A stretch of 64,000 nt of DNA from Rhizobium rhododendri (GCF_007000325.2 NZ_CP117267.1:2805001-2869000); one strand, 5' to 3'; counted from the first letter of the stretch, positions 54,293 through 64,000 are shown. The notes: generated by a model not told the origin, from the letters alone. A program made the numbers and translations.

Positions 54293-55126
54293 ATGATGGA
54301 TCACCGCGTCATCATCATTACGGGCTGTTCGACCGGTATCGGCGCCCATTGCGCCCGGGCATTGAAGGCCGATGGCTGGCGGGTCTTTGCGACCGTCCGG
54401 AAAGATAGCGACCTTGCCCCGCTCGAGACCGACGGCATCGAGGCGCTGGTCATGGACTATACGGAGACCGCAACCATCACGGCGCTGGTTGAAACGGTCG
54501 CCGCGCGCACCGGCGGACGCATCGATGCCCTGTTCAACAACGGCGCCTATGGCCAGCCCGGCGCAGTCGAGGATCTGCCGACGGACGTATTGCGGCAGCA
54601 ATTCGAGACCAACCTGTTCGGCTGGCACGAGCTGACGCGGCAGGTGATTCCGCTGATGCGCCGGCGCGGACAGGGTCGCATCGTCCAGTGCTCGTCGATC
54701 CTCGGCCTCATCCCCTATCGTTTTCGCGGTGCCTACACCGCCTCCAAATTTGCGCTGGAGGGACTGAGCATCACCATGCGGATGGAACTGCAGGGATCGG
54801 GCATCCATGTCAGCCTGATCGAGCCCGGGCCGATTGCCTCGCAGTTCACGGCGACGGCGCTGGCGCGCTTTGAAGCCAATATCGATATCGAGGGTTCGGC
54901 CCATGCAGCCGAATACCGCCGGCAGCTGGCGCGACTGAATGGCACAGGCCCCGTCAATCGTCACAAACTCGGTCCCGAGGCCGTTTATTCTGTGCTAAAG
55001 CATGCGCTGGAGGCGAGGAGGCCTCACCCGCATTATCTGGTAACGACCCCTGCCAGGCAGGGAGCGTGGTTGAAGCGGCTTTTGCCGGCCGATCTCTTCT
55101 ACCGCCTGATGCGTCGGTTCGATTGA
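54293..55126 (+). CDS. SDR family oxidoreductase
   Basis: A 277-residue short-chain dehydrogenase. It has the TGCSTGIGAHCARAL cofactor motif, NNGAYGQPG, the catalytic serine in CSSILGLIPYR and the YTASKFA Tyr/Lys site. The longer C-terminal part (RRPHPHYLVTTPARQGAW) suits the retinol-dehydrogenase-like classical SDRs. AGGA lies eight bases before the start at 54293. It is followed by a HIG1-type gene after 18 bases. The substrate is unknown. Confidence 0.88.
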   Translation: MMDHRVIIITGCSTGIGAHCARALKADGWRVFATVRKDSDLAPLETDGIEALVMDYTETATITALVETVAARTGGRIDALFNNGAYGQPGAVEDLPTDVLRQQFETNLFGWHELTRQVIPLMRRRGQGRIVQCSSILGLIPYRFRGAYTASKFALEGLSITMRMELQGSGIHVSLIEPGPIASQFTATALARFEANIDIEGSAHAAEYRRQLARLNGTGPVNRHKLGPEAVYSVLKHALEARRPHPHYLVTTPARQGAWLKRLLPADLFYRLMRRFD

Positions 55127-55144
55127 GGAGGGAGGATCAGTTCG

Positions 55145-55348
55145 ATGTCTACTTTTACCTATATTCTTGCGATCATCTTCATGGGCCTCGTCGCCATCGT
55201 TCTGGTGCGCGGCCTGTTCAACATGACGCGCGGCGACAATCCAAGCCTGTCCAACCGGTTGATGCAGATGCGCATCCTCCTGCAGGCAGTAGCGATCATC
55301 TTGATCATGCTGACCCTGTGGCTAACCGGCGGCGGGCGACCTACCTGA
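55145..55348 (+). CDS. HIG1/twin-transmembrane protein
   Basis: A 67-residue protein with two helices (ILAIIFMGLVAIVLVRGLF and ILLQAVAIILIMLTLWL) joined by the NMTRGDNPSLSNRLMQMR loop, the conserved centre of the HIG1 family. In alphaproteobacteria and mitochondria such proteins associate with respiratory oxidases. It lies between the SDR and cobalamin adenosyltransferase genes, with gaps of 18 and 10 bases. Confidence 0.88.
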   Translation: MSTFTYILAIIFMGLVAIVLVRGLFNMTRGDNPSLSNRLMQMRILLQAVAIILIMLTLWLTGGGRPT

Positions 55349-55358
55349 GGCGAAAACC

Positions 55359-55937
55359 ATGGTCAAACTCAACAAGATCTACACCAGGACAGGCGATGAC
55401 GGCACGACGGGACTGGTCTGCGGACCGCGCCGGCTGAAGCACGATTTGCGCGTCGAATCCTACGGCACCATAGACGAAGCAAATTCGGCAATCGGCATCG
55501 CCAGGCTACACAGCCACACCATGCCTGTGCTCGACATGATGCTGATGGCAATCCAGAACGACCTGTTCGACCTCGGTGCAGACCTTTCCACGCCGGAAAC
55601 CGACGAGCCTCCCGCATGGGAACCGTTGCGCGTCATCGATACGCAGGTCGAGCGGCTGGAACGGGACATCGACTACCTCAACGGCGAGCTTCAGCCGCTG
55701 ACCTCGTTCGTGCTGCCCGGCGGCAACGCGGCAGCGGCCCACCTGCATCTAGCCCGCACGATCGCACGCCGGGCGGAGCGGCTGATGGTGGAGTTGTCCC
55801 ACACCGAGGGCGAGCGCGTCAGTGCCCCGGCGCTGCATTACATAAATCGCCTCTCCGATTTCCTGTTTGTCGCGGCAAGGCACGCCAACGACCAAGGTCG
55901 TGCCGACGTGCTCTGGATACCGGGCAAGAACCGCTGA
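55359..55937 (+). CDS. cob(I)yrinic acid a,c-diamide adenosyltransferase (PduO type)
   Basis: A 192-residue ATP:corrinoid adenosyltransferase that makes adenosylcobalamin. It begins KIYTRTGDDGTTGL, has SYGTIDEANSAIG, SFVLPGGNAAAAHLHLAR and RRAERL, all active-site segments of the PduO family. It is in a tight run after the HIG1-type gene. No other cobalamin genes are in this window, so it may serve a B12-dependent mutase elsewhere. Confidence 0.94.
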   Translation: MVKLNKIYTRTGDDGTTGLVCGPRRLKHDLRVESYGTIDEANSAIGIARLHSHTMPVLDMMLMAIQNDLFDLGADLSTPETDEPPAWEPLRVIDTQVERLERDIDYLNGELQPLTSFVLPGGNAAAAHLHLARTIARRAERLMVELSHTEGERVSAPALHYINRLSDFLFVAARHANDQGRADVLWIPGKNR

Positions 55938-56111
55938 CGACGGTTCCTGCATGTGCTCTGCCGCGACGATTTCGCAACCCCGGCAAAATCGACCTTTTGC
56001 GGCGGGCAAGCGTTGTATTTGGAGAAAAAACGCGTATCGATGTCGCCAATCGACAAATGGATTGGCGCTAAAAAGCGCATTTTCCGGGCGACCAGTTGAA
56101 GGAAGGATTGC

Positions 56112-56861
56112 ATGAAAATTCTCGTAACCGTGAAGCGGGTTGTCGACTACAACGTCAAGATCCGCGTCAAGCCGGATGGCACAGGCGTCGAGCTTGCCAA
56201 CGTCAAGATGTCGATGAACCCGTTCGACGAAATCTCGGTCGAGGAAGCGCTCCGCATGCGCGAGGCCGGCAAGGCAACGGAAGTGGTCGTCGTATCGATC
56301 GGCCCGGCCAAGGCCGAGGAAACGCTGCGCACGGCTCTCGCCATGGGTGCCGACCGCGCCATCCTGGTCGAGACCGACGATGCCGTCGAGCCGCTGAACG
56401 TCGCCAAGATCCTGAAGGGCGTTGCTGAAGCCGAGCAGCCCGGCCTGATCATCGTCGGCAAGCAGGCAATCGACGACGACAGCAACCAGACCGGCCAGAT
56501 GCTGTCAGCCCTGATGGGCATCGCCCAGGCAACCTTCGCGTCAAAGATCGAGATCGGCGATGGCAGCGCCACCGTCACCCGCGAAGTCGATGGCGGACTG
56601 CAGACCATCGACATCAAGCTGCCAGCCGTCGTCACCTCTGACCTTCGCCTCAACGAACCGCGCTATGCCTCGCTGCCAAACATCATGAAGGCCAAGAAAA
56701 AGCCGCTCGACAAGAAGACGCCAGCCGATTTCGGTGTCTCGACGGAAGCACGCCTCAAGGTGTTGAAGACGGAAGAGCCAGGCGGTCGCAAGGCGGGTGT
56801 CAAGGTTGCCTCGGTCGCCGAACTGGTGGACAAGCTCAAAAACGAAGCCGGCGTGCTCTAA
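56112..56861 (+). CDS. etfB: electron transfer flavoprotein beta subunit
   Basis: A 249-residue beta subunit that holds AMP and pairs with EtfA to carry electrons from acyl-CoA and other dehydrogenases to ETF-ubiquinone oxidoreductase. Its start is [20 protein letters not shown], with DDDSNQTGQ and the C-terminal [19 protein letters not shown] signature. GAAGGAAGG precedes the ATG. It is 22 bases before etfA. Some rhizobia have a second FixBA set for nitrogen fixation; the context here is the housekeeping copy. Confidence 0.96.
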   Translation: MKILVTVKRVVDYNVKIRVKPDGTGVELANVKMSMNPFDEISVEEALRMREAGKATEVVVVSIGPAKAEETLRTALAMGADRAILVETDDAVEPLNVAKILKGVAEAEQPGLIIVGKQAIDDDSNQTGQMLSALMGIAQATFASKIEIGDGSATVTREVDGGLQTIDIKLPAVVTSDLRLNEPRYASLPNIMKAKKKPLDKKTPADFGVSTEARLKVLKTEEPGGRKAGVKVASVAELVDKLKNEAGVL

Positions 56862-56883
56862 CTTACGGAAAGGACGATCCAAA

Positions 56884-57813
56884 ATGGCCATTCTTCTTCT
56901 GGCTGACCACGACAATGTCAGCCTTTCCGACCAGACCGCCAAGACCCTGACCGCCGCAGCTAAAATCGGCGGCGACATCCATGTGCTGGTATCAGGCAAG
57001 GGCGCCCGGGCTGCGGCCGACGCTGCTGCAAAGCTGTCCGGCGTCTCCAAGGTACTGCTCGCCGAAAGCGACGATCTCGCCAACAATCTTGCCGAACCTC
57101 TGGCTGACCTGATCGTCTCGCTGGCCGGCAGCTACGACACCATTATCTCGGCTGCCACCTCGGTCGGCAAGAATGTCCTGCCGCGCGTTGCAGCGCTGCT
57201 CGACATCGCGCAGATCTCGGAAATCATCGAGGTCGTTTCACCGGACACGTTCAAACGGCCGATCTACGCCGGCAATGCCATCCAGACGGTCCAGTCGACC
57301 GACGCCAAGAAGGTGATCACGGTGCGCACGGCATCCTTCGCTTCGGCGGAAGAAGGCGGCTCGGCTGCTGTCGAAGCCATCTCGGCTGTTGCCAATCCCG
57401 GCCTGTCGACCTTCGTCGGCGACGCGCTGTCCTCTTCGGACCGTCCGGAACTGACTTCTGCCAAGATCATCGTTTCCGGCGGCCGCGCGCTCGGCTCGGC
57501 GGAAAAATTCCGGGAAGTCATCCTGCCGCTTGCCGACAAGCTCGGTGCTGCCGTCGGCGCCTCCCGCGCTGCCGTCGATGCAGGCTATGCGCCGAACGAC
57601 TGGCAGGTCGGGCAGACCGGCAAGGTGGTTGCGCCCCAGCTCTACATCGCAGTCGGCATTTCCGGCGCCATCCAGCATCTCGCCGGCATGAAGGATTCGA
57701 AGGTCATCGTTGCCATCAACAAGGACGACGAAGCACCGATCTTCCAGGTTGCCGATTACGGTCTCGTCGGCGATCTGTTCGAACTTCTGCCGGAGCTTGA
57801 AAAGGCGCTTTGA
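56884..57813 (+). CDS. etfA: electron transfer flavoprotein alpha subunit
   Basis: A 309-residue FAD-binding subunit. The C-terminal FAD region shows [47 protein letters not shown] and [17 protein letters not shown] start at [10 protein letters not shown] (56884), with AAAGGA-type bases upstream. It forms one transcript with etfB and ends at the terminator at 57880. Confidence 0.96.
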   Translation: MAILLLADHDNVSLSDQTAKTLTAAAKIGGDIHVLVSGKGARAAADAAAKLSGVSKVLLAESDDLANNLAEPLADLIVSLAGSYDTIISAATSVGKNVLPRVAALLDIAQISEIIEVVSPDTFKRPIYAGNAIQTVQSTDAKKVITVRTASFASAEEGGSAAVEAISAVANPGLSTFVGDALSSSDRPELTSAKIIVSGGRALGSAEKFREVILPLADKLGAAVGASRAAVDAGYAPNDWQVGQTGKVVAPQLYIAVGISGAIQHLAGMKDSKVIVAINKDDEAPIFQVADYGLVGDLFELLPELEKAL

Positions 57814-57879
57814 GCCGACGGGACCCGGTTTGTCCAATGCGGACGACTGGAAACTTCGCTCTTATCAGTCTATCAATAG

Positions 57880-57909
57880 TGCCGGGCTAGAAATGGCCCG
57901 GCATTATTT
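57880..57909 (+). terminator. terminator after etfBA
   Basis: TGCCGGGC and GCCCGGCA pair around a loop of about eight bases and are followed by TTATTTATAA. It lies about 65 bases after the etfA stop. Confidence 0.75.
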
Positions 57910-57958
57910 ATAAACGGACGGGCCGCATCAATGAAATGCGCCGACCAAGGAGTGGGCG

Positions 57959-58840
57959 ATGAGCACGATTTTGAACGCGATCGGTATTGTCGGCGCCGGC
58001 CAGATGGGCTGCGGCATCGCCCAGGTTTCCGCAGTTGCCGGCTACAAGGTCCACATCTACGACCTTTCGCAGGAACGCATCGAAAGCGCGCTGGCGACCA
58101 TCAACGGCAACCTCGCCCGCCAGGTCTCATCAGGCAAGCTGACCGATGACAATCGCAAGACCGCGCTGGCGCTCATTTCCGGCTCCGCCGATGTCAACGA
58201 TCTGGCGCCGATGGATCTGGTCATCGAGGCTGCCACCGAGGAAGAAAGCGTCAAGCGCAAGATCTACACACAAGTCTGCGCCGTGCTGAAGCCGGACGCC
58301 ATTCTCGCCACCAACACCTCGTCGCTGTCGATCACCCGGCTTGCCGCGTCTACAGACCGCCCGGAACGCTTCATGGGCATCCATTTCATGAACCCGGTCC
58401 CGGTGATGAAGCTGGTCGAACTGGTGCGCGGTATCGCCACGGAGGAGGCGACCTTCAAGGTGGCGCGCGACTATGTGAGCTCCCTCGACAAGACCTTCAC
58501 CGTTTCGGAAGATTTCCCCGCCTTCATCGTCAATCGCATCCTCCTGCCGATGATCAACGAGGCGATCTACACGCTCTATGAAGGCGTCGGCACCGTCGAT
58601 GCCATCGACACCGCGATGAAGCTCGGCGCCAACCATCCGATGGGCCCCTTGCAACTGGCAGATTTCATCGGCCTCGACACCTGTCTATCGATCATGCAGG
58701 TGCTGCATGACGGCCTGTCGGACTCGAAATACCGGCCCTGCCCGCTACTGGTGAAGTATGTCGAAGCCGGCTGGCTCGGCCGCAAGTCAGGCCGCGGCTT
58801 CTATGACTACCGTGGCGAAGTGCCGGTCCCGACGCGCTAG
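57959..58840 (+). CDS. 3-hydroxybutyryl-CoA dehydrogenase
   Basis: A 293-residue NAD-dependent dehydrogenase interconverting 3-hydroxybutyryl-CoA and acetoacetyl-CoA. The nucleotide motif is GIVGAGQMGCGIAQ, and the catalytic region GIHFMNPVPVMKLVELVRG precedes FIVNRILLPMINEA. It follows etfBA across a terminator, linking fatty-acid or polyhydroxybutyrate metabolism with electron transfer. It is convergent with the TPR/ATP-grasp gene. Confidence 0.95.
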   Translation: MSTILNAIGIVGAGQMGCGIAQVSAVAGYKVHIYDLSQERIESALATINGNLARQVSSGKLTDDNRKTALALISGSADVNDLAPMDLVIEAATEEESVKRKIYTQVCAVLKPDAILATNTSSLSITRLAASTDRPERFMGIHFMNPVPVMKLVELVRGIATEEATFKVARDYVSSLDKTFTVSEDFPAFIVNRILLPMINEAIYTLYEGVGTVDAIDTAMKLGANHPMGPLQLADFIGLDTCLSIMQVLHDGLSDSKYRPCPLLVKYVEAGWLGRKSGRGFYDYRGEVPVPTR

Positions 58841-58855
58841 GAACCATCCGCTGTC

Positions 58856-60226
58856 TCAGGCGATAGCTGGTCTCCCCGTCATAACCCGGTACTCGCTTGC
58901 CCGCCGCTCCAGTAGACGCTCGAAGGCGGCCTTTATCGCCAGCACGTAGGGCGTCTTGTATTCGAACCCCGGGTTGTCGTTATGGATCAGCATCGAGGCG
59001 TTGACCTCGAAGACGACCACCCTGCCCTCGGCATCGAGCGCACAGTCTATGCCGCAATAATCGAGACCGACCTGCCGGCGAATGGTCTCCAGTGCTGCCA
59101 TACCCGATATTCCGAAAATGCTGGCCGGATCGGCAAGGAACGCCTGCTCTTCCATCCGCATCCACTCCACATCGCCCATCCGGGTCGACGCATGATGCAC
59201 CTTCCAGCCATCGCCGATTGCCAGGTGGTAGGGAAGAATTTCATCGCCGACGAACAGGAAGCGATACTTCCGGAACAGTCCGTCGGCGGAGCGGTAGTCG
59301 ACATAGTCCGTCAGGTAGAGCATGCGCTCGCCGGCTTCCTCGGCAAAATCCAGCAGTGCTTCCGGGCTGTCGACAAGCTCCATCATCTCGCCGCCATGGG
59401 TGGTCGCATGGCGGACGATGACCGGCAGGGACGGCGTGGCCTGGTCGCGCACGCGGCGGCAAAGGTCACCGGCATCGATGCGCACCGTCGCCGGCATCAC
59501 CGTATCAGGGACATGGGCCAGTCGCTGCGAGATCGATTCGCGATCCGTGCCCAGGATCAGCCGGGGATGGTTGACCACAGGCCTTCCGAGTGAGTCCGCA
59601 AGATCGATGGCCGAGGCGATCACATCGAGACCGAAATCCGTTTCGGAAACGAGGTTGACGACGACATCGACGCGGGGGTCCCGAACGTCAGGATCGTTGC
59701 GATAGCCGCGCAGAACCATGATCACTTCGCTGTCGAAGCGACCGCCATTGATCAGATCCTCGTAGGGCGTATTGCCGGCTTCGGGCGAGAACAGCATGAG
59801 GATGCGAAATCTGGCTGGCTTCTGCGCGGCCGGATAGTTGCGTACCACGCCCTTCTCGGCGACGGTCAGAAAGCAGGCATGGGCTCCCGCTGAATTGCCG
59901 AGCCTCAGCTCGAAAGTACCGCACAGAAGCAGCGCCTCCTGGCTTTCCGGATCGAGACGCAGGGCCGCCTGTGCGGTCTCCAACGCCTCCAGTCTCCGGC
60001 CAAGCTGCTCGAACGCCTGCGCCTTGTTGCAAAGGCATTTGATGTGGCCGGGCAAGCGGGCCAACCCCTTGTCATAGGCCTCGATCGAAAGGGCGAACTG
60101 TCCCATGCGCTGCAGAAAATTTCCGCGTTTCAGCCATGCAGCGGCCTCGTCCTCGGCAGACAGGCCGATCATCGGTGCCATGATGGCAGAAACGTGCTGC
60201 GAAAAATCCGCCTCGGGCTGGCTCAT
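58856..60226 (-). CDS. TPR protein with C-terminal ATP-grasp-like domain
   Basis: A 456-residue two-part protein. Residues about 25-130 hold tetratricopeptide-type repeats (WLKRGNFLQRMGQFALSIEA, then CNKAQAFEQLGRRLEALETA and LLCGTFELRLGNSAGA). From about 150 on, a RimK-like ATP-grasp fold is suggested by VNHPRLILGTDRESISQRL, VIVRHATTHGGEMMELVD and the final DCALDAEGRVVVFEVNAS, where Asp and Glu-x-Asn fit the metal site. Such enzymes join acids to amines. I start at MSQPEADFSQ (60226). The substrate is unknown and the neighbours give no clue. Confidence 0.75.
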   Translation of the reverse strand: MSQPEADFSQHVSAIMAPMIGLSAEDEAAAWLKRGNFLQRMGQFALSIEAYDKGLARLPGHIKCLCNKAQAFEQLGRRLEALETAQAALRLDPESQEALLLCGTFELRLGNSAGAHACFLTVAEKGVVRNYPAAQKPARFRILMLFSPEAGNTPYEDLINGGRFDSEVIMVLRGYRNDPDVRDPRVDVVVNLVSETDFGLDVIASAIDLADSLGRPVVNHPRLILGTDRESISQRLAHVPDTVMPATVRIDAGDLCRRVRDQATPSLPVIVRHATTHGGEMMELVDSPEALLDFAEEAGERMLYLTDYVDYRSADGLFRKYRFLFVGDEILPYHLAIGDGWKVHHASTRMGDVEWMRMEEQAFLADPASIFGISGMAALETIRRQVGLDYCGIDCALDAEGRVVVFEVNASMLIHNDNPGFEYKTPYVLAIKAAFERLLERRASEYRVMTGRPAIA

Positions 60227-60370
60227 CGGTATGGCTCTCAACAAAAGAAATGACGGGCAATGCCACGACTCTAAAGAGCGGGCCTTACTCCAGGGTGATG
60301 CCATCGATGATAGAGTTGATCCGCAGCGCCTGCGGATCAGGAGCCGGAGCACACAACTTTTGGCTCAGGC

Positions 60371-61036
60371 CTACAAGGCTGTCGCGGCCTTGATCAGCCC
60401 CTTTGCATCTTCGCTGTCCCAGGCCGCCGGGCCGTTCATGGCCGACACCAGGCAGCCCTTGCCGTCGAGCAGCAATGTCACCGGCAGGCCGAAGGCCAGG
60501 CCCTGCTTCTTCAGCGCATTGAAGACGCCCATGCTGTTGTCGCGGTAATAGCCGAGCGTATCGATACCGTTGTCGCTGCGGAAGGTCTTGGGCTTCTCGT
60601 CGTCGCCGGTGTCGATGTTGACAGCCACGACCTCGAACTTGTCGTTGCCCATCTGCTTCTGAAGTGCGTTCAGCGCCGGCATCTCCTCGCGGCAGGGAAC
60701 GCACCATGTGGCCCAGAGATTGAGCAGCACGGTCTTGCCGGCAAAATTCCCGACCGACAGGGGCTGGCTGTCAGCCCCTTTGAAGGCAACGCCTTGCAGC
60801 GACAGCGGCTGCTGGGCTCCGACCATGGCCGCGACCTGGCCCTTGGTGAAGGGTGTCAGCGCAGCGCCCTTGGCCTTGGCCGGCTGGCAGTCGCCGGCGT
60901 CAGCGGTTTCGGTCGTCCCATTGCCAGACCCCGCCTGCTTCACGTATACCGCTGCCGCACCCGCGACGACGCCGGCAACGGCTGCGATCAGGACCAATTT
61001 CAAAGACGGCAGACCGAACGGCTTCTTTGCTGTCAT
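60371..61036 (-). CDS. TlpA-like membrane-anchored thioredoxin
   Basis: A 221-residue periplasmic thiol-disulfide protein. An N-terminal membrane anchor ([21 protein letters not shown]) precedes a thioredoxin domain with the active site WCVPC ([17 protein letters not shown]). TlpA/CycY-type proteins reduce apocytochrome c or copper-binding sites for oxidase assembly. It is divergent from argH across only 23 bases, the classic rhizobial arrangement, with overlapping promoter regions likely. Confidence 0.93.
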   Translation of the reverse strand: MTAKKPFGLPSLKLVLIAAVAGVVAGAAAVYVKQAGSGNGTTETADAGDCQPAKAKGAALTPFTKGQVAAMVGAQQPLSLQGVAFKGADSQPLSVGNFAGKTVLLNLWATWCVPCREEMPALNALQKQMGNDKFEVVAVNIDTGDDEKPKTFRSDNGIDTLGYYRDNSMGVFNALKKQGLAFGLPVTLLLDGKGCLVSAMNGPAAWDSEDAKGLIKAATAL

Positions 61037-61059
61037 TTCGTTCTCCAGATAGGCATCTC

Positions 61060-62463
61060 ATGGCTGACGACACCAACGACACCAGCGCCTCCAACCAGAT
61101 GTGGGGCGGACGTTTCGCGTCCGGTCCCGCCGCCATCATGGAGGAGATAAATGCATCCATCGGTTTCGACAAGAAGCTGTTTGCGCAGGACATCCGCGGT
61201 TCTGTCGCCCACGCCACGATGCTTGCTCATCAAGGCATCATTTCGACGGAGGACAAAGACAAGATCGTTCACGGCCTGAACACGATCATGTCAGAAATCG
61301 AGAGCGGCAATTTCGAATTTTCCCGCAAGCTCGAAGACATCCACATGAACATCGAGGCCCGGCTTGCGACATTGATCGGCCCCGCTGCCGGCAGGCTTCA
61401 CACCGCCCGTTCGCGCAACGACCAGGTCGCGCTCGACTTCCGTCTCTGGGTGAAGGAAGAGTTGCAGCGCTGCGAACAGGCGCTGACCGGCCTGATCGCC
61501 GCCTTCCTCGACCGCGCCGAAGAGCATGCCGATACCGTCATGCCCGGCTTCACTCATCTGCAGACCGCACAGCCTGTGACATTCGGTCACCACTGCATGG
61601 CCTATGTCGAGATGTTCGGCCGTGACCGCTCGCGCGTTCGCCACGCCATCGAGCACATGGACGAATCACCTATCGGGGCGGCGGCGCTGGCCGGCACCGG
61701 CTTCCAGATCGACCGCCACATGACAGCCAAGGCACTCGGCTTCCGCGAGCCGACCCGCAATTCGATCGACACCGTATCGGACCGCGACTTCGCGCTGGAA
61801 TTCCTGTCGATTGCCGCCATCGCCGGCATGCACCTGTCGCGTCTGGCGGAAGAAATTGTCATCTGGTCGACGCCGCAATTCGGCTTTGTGCGCCTATCCG
61901 ACGCCTTTTCCACGGGCTCGTCGATCATGCCGCAGAAGAAGAACCCCGATGCCGCAGAACTGGTGCGCGCCAAGACCGGCCGCATCAACGGCTCGCTGGT
62001 AGCCCTGCTGACGATCATGAAGGGCCTGCCGCTCGCCTATTCGAAGGACATGCAGGAAGACAAGGAACAGGTCTTCGACGCCGCCGAGAGCCTAGAACTG
62101 GCCATTGCCGCCATGACCGGCATGGTCCGTGACATGACCGTCAACGTCGCGCGCATGAAGGCTGCCGCTGGCTCCGGCTATTCGACGGCCACCGATCTTG
62201 CCGACTGGCTGGTCCGCGAGGCCGGACTGCCGTTCCGCGACGCCCACCACGTCACTGGCCACGCCGTGGCGCTGGCGGAAAGCAAGGGCTGCGAACTGGC
62301 GGAACTTTCGCTCGACGACCTCAAGGCCCTGAACGCGGCGATTACGGCCGAGATTTTCGACGTTCTGACCGTCGAAGCCTCGGTTGCCAGCCGCAAGAGC
62401 TTCGGCGGAACCGCGCCCTCCGAAGTCCGCAAGCAGATCGCCTACTGGCGCGCCCGCAACTGA
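61060..62463 (+). CDS. argH: argininosuccinate lyase
   Basis: A 467-residue tetrameric lyase that splits argininosuccinate to arginine and fumarate, the last step of arginine synthesis. The superfamily signature is [12 protein letters not shown], with the N-terminal [20 protein letters not shown] and the middle [15 protein letters not shown] start at [19 protein letters not shown] (61060). It is followed by lptM and lysA. argJ lies at 32843. Confidence 0.97.
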   Translation: MADDTNDTSASNQMWGGRFASGPAAIMEEINASIGFDKKLFAQDIRGSVAHATMLAHQGIISTEDKDKIVHGLNTIMSEIESGNFEFSRKLEDIHMNIEARLATLIGPAAGRLHTARSRNDQVALDFRLWVKEELQRCEQALTGLIAAFLDRAEEHADTVMPGFTHLQTAQPVTFGHHCMAYVEMFGRDRSRVRHAIEHMDESPIGAAALAGTGFQIDRHMTAKALGFREPTRNSIDTVSDRDFALEFLSIAAIAGMHLSRLAEEIVIWSTPQFGFVRLSDAFSTGSSIMPQKKNPDAAELVRAKTGRINGSLVALLTIMKGLPLAYSKDMQEDKEQVFDAAESLELAIAAMTGMVRDMTVNVARMKAAAGSGYSTATDLADWLVREAGLPFRDAHHVTGHAVALAESKGCELAELSLDDLKALNAAITAEIFDVLTVEASVASRKSFGGTAPSEVRKQIAYWRARN

Positions 62464-62566
62464 CTGCACGGGCTGCAAGCCGCAACGCAACAATCAGGGT
62501 GCACAAGGCGCTGAAACTTCGCTATGAAGGTCTGCCTGCCCGACGCCGCGCCTCAAGAGGAAATCG

Positions 62567-62761
62567 ATGCAAATCAACGTGCCGCACATCATCCGCATGA
62601 CCCTCGTGCTTTCGCTCATGGGTCTCGCCACCGTTGCGTGCGGCCGCAAGGGCGATCTCGATCCGCCGAGCGTCAACGCCACCAAGGGCGGCGACACCTC
62701 GAAGCCGACCAAGCAACCGGGTACGGCCGACAAGCCTTTCATCCTCGATCCGCTTCTTTAG
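62567..62761 (+). CDS. lptM: LptM-like small lipoprotein
   Basis: A 64-residue lipoprotein. The signal peptide ends in a lipobox (LATVAC) at Cys25, followed by GRKGDLDPP, the conserved motif of LptM (formerly YifL), which helps LptD mature in the outer-membrane lipopolysaccharide translocon. It lies between argH and lysA, the conserved proteobacterial position. It ends 14 bases before lysA. Confidence 0.9.
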   Translation: MQINVPHIIRMTLVLSLMGLATVACGRKGDLDPPSVNATKGGDTSKPTKQPGTADKPFILDPLL

Positions 62762-62775
62762 AACAGGCAACCGCC

Positions 62776-64000
62776 GTGAACCATTTCCAGTATCGCGACG
62801 GCGTTCTCTACGCCGAGGACGTTGCCGTTTCGAAGATCGCCGAGACGGTTGGCACGCCTTTCTACTGTTACTCCACGGCGACGCTCGAGCGGCATTACCG
62901 GGTGTTTTCGGAAGCCTTCCACGGCGTCGATGCCATGGTCTGCTACGCGATGAAGGCCAATTCCAACCAGGCGGTGCTGAAGACGCTGGGCCGCCTCGGT
63001 GCTGGCGTCGATGTGGTATCCCTCGGCGAGCTCACACGGGCGCTGGCCGCCGGCATTCCGGCGGAACGCATCATGTTTTCCGGCGTCGGCAAGACCGCGC
63101 CTGAGATGGATGCAGCTCTCGAGGCCGGCATCTACTGTTTCAACGTCGAATCCGAGCCGGAACTGGAAGTCCTGAACCAGCGCGCCGTCCGCGCCGGAAA
63201 AAGGGCGCCAGTCTCCTTCCGCATCAATCCCGATGTCGACGCCCGCACCCATGCGAAGATTTCGACGGGCAAGAAGGAAAACAAGTTCGGCATCTCCTAT
63301 GAGCGTGCCCGCGCCGTCTATGCCCGCGCAGCCACCCTGCCGGGCATCGAGGTGACTGGCATCGACATGCATATCGGCAGCCAGATCACCGAGCTGCAGC
63401 CCTTCCAGGCGGCCTTCAAGCTGCTTCGCGAACTCGTCGAGACGCTGCGTGGCGAAGGCCATGCCATCCACCACGTCGACGTCGGCGGCGGGCTCGGCAT
63501 TCCCTACCATGACGACAACAATCCGCCGCCATCGCCGGACGCCTATGCCGAGATCGTCAGGAACGAGCTGAGCCAGCTGAACTGCCGTATCGTCACCGAG
63601 CCGGGCCGCCTGCTGGTCGGCAATGCCGGCATCCTCGTCACCGAGGTGATCTATGTGAAGGATGGCGGCGAAAAGAGCTTCGTCGTCGTCGATGCCGCCA
63701 TGAACGACCTCATTCGCCCGACGCTCTACGAGGCCTATCACGAGATCCGCCCGGTCGTCGTCACCGCCGCCAGCGCGCCGCGCATCAAGGCCGATGTCGT
63801 CGGCCCAGTCTGCGAGACCGGCGACTACCTGGCGCTCGACCGCGAGATGAGCATGCCGAAGCCCGGCGACCTGCTGGCCGTTTCCTCCGGCGGTGCCTAC
63901 GGTGCCGTGCAGGCCGGCACCTACAATAGCCGGCTGCTGGTGCCCGAAGTGCTGGTCAAGGGCGACGAATTCCATGTCGTCAGACCGCGCCAGACCTATC
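62776..64000 (+). CDS. lysA: diaminopimelate decarboxylase, 3'-truncated by window edge
   Basis: A PLP enzyme that makes lysine from meso-diaminopimelate. It begins with GTG at 62776 (NHFQYRDGVLYAEDVAVSKI), 14 bases after lptM. The PLP lysine is in YAMKAN, glycine-rich HVDVGGGLGIPY follows, and GPVCETGDYLALDR contains the catalytic cysteine. About 408 codons are visible, nearly the full length, with the last few residues outside the window. The GTG start with a weak CAGG site suggests coupling to lptM. Confidence 0.96.
   Translation, partial: MNHFQYRDGVLYAEDVAVSKIAETVGTPFYCYSTATLERHYRVFSEAFHGVDAMVCYAMKANSNQAVLKTLGRLGAGVDVVSLGELTRALAAGIPAERIMFSGVGKTAPEMDAALEAGIYCFNVESEPELEVLNQRAVRAGKRAPVSFRINPDVDARTHAKISTGKKENKFGISYERARAVYARAATLPGIEVTGIDMHIGSQITELQPFQAAFKLLRELVETLRGEGHAIHHVDVGGGLGIPYHDDNNPPPSPDAYAEIVRNELSQLNCRIVTEPGRLLVGNAGILVTEVIYVKDGGEKSFVVVDAAMNDLIRPTLYEAYHEIRPVVVTAASAPRIKADVVGPVCETGDYLALDREMSMPKPGDLLAVSSGGAYGAVQAGTYNSRLLVPEVLVKGDEFHVVRPRQTY

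Overview
The window looks like chromosomal DNA of a Rhizobiaceae bacterium (Rhizobium/Agrobacterium/Sinorhizobium group). The supports are high GC with strong G/C at third codon positions, rhizobial gene neighbourhoods (lysC-ptsP-prfA-prmC-DUF4167-clpB; ppiC-argJ-GNAT-mutT divergent from secA; ubiG facing DUF1178-nitrilase-grxC-comF; etfBA-hbd; tlpA facing argH-lptM-lysA) and a short palindromic repeat of a type common in rhizobia. Genus and species cannot be fixed from the sequence alone.

Layout. 1-9.7 kb: end of an M23 peptidase, a tautomerase and an SDR facing a LysR regulator, hisC, a Bcr/CflA-type drug exporter behind a leader-peptide/terminator region, a GNAT enzyme and a CHASE3 chemoreceptor. 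9.7-20.3 kb: a minus-strand housekeeping block (clpB, DUF4167, prmC, prfA, ptsP, lysC). 20.6-26.5 kb: a diguanylate cyclase, an esterase divergent from an ACS-type MFS permease, two degenerate tRNA-like sequences, a HAD hydrolase between two copies of the palindromic repeat, and a rod-shaped structured RNA that is a good 6S RNA candidate. 26.7-35.3 kb: ubiG, DUF1178, nitrilase, grxC, comF, a methyltransferase, a Flp pilin, mutT, GNAT, argJ and ppiC. 35.6-41.2 kb: secA, then an overlapping pair made of a polysaccharide flippase and a CelD/BioF2-like acyltransferase. 41.2-47.0 kb: accessory metabolism and regulation (MarR, aldo/keto reductase, methyltransferase, TetR divergent from an MFS exporter with a clear double operator). 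47.2-49.4 kb: tRNA-Leu(CAA), a frameshifted integrase tail and a low-GC stretch with unknown small genes, probably an integrated-element scar. 49.4-64 kb: YqaA/DedA, dsbB, HNH nuclease, alkA, gluQ, BrkB, SDR, HIG1-type protein, cobalamin adenosyltransferase, etfBA, hbd, a TPR/ATP-grasp protein, tlpA, argH, lptM and the start of lysA.

How the genes connect. Amino-acid synthesis recurs (hisC, lysC, argJ, argH, lysA). Translation and protein quality are served by prfA/prmC, gluQ, clpB, secA, ppiC and dsbB. Thiol-redox genes (grxC, tlpA, dsbB) and c-di-GMP genes (one cyclase, one PilZ protein) are scattered rather than clustered. The less explained material lies in the leader region before the 4978 exporter, the 24.3-26.5 kb RNA/repeat zone, the low-GC patch at 47.3-49.1 kb and the TPR/ATP-grasp gene at 58.9-60.2 kb. 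I see no CRISPR array, rRNA operon, intact prophage or intact insertion sequence.
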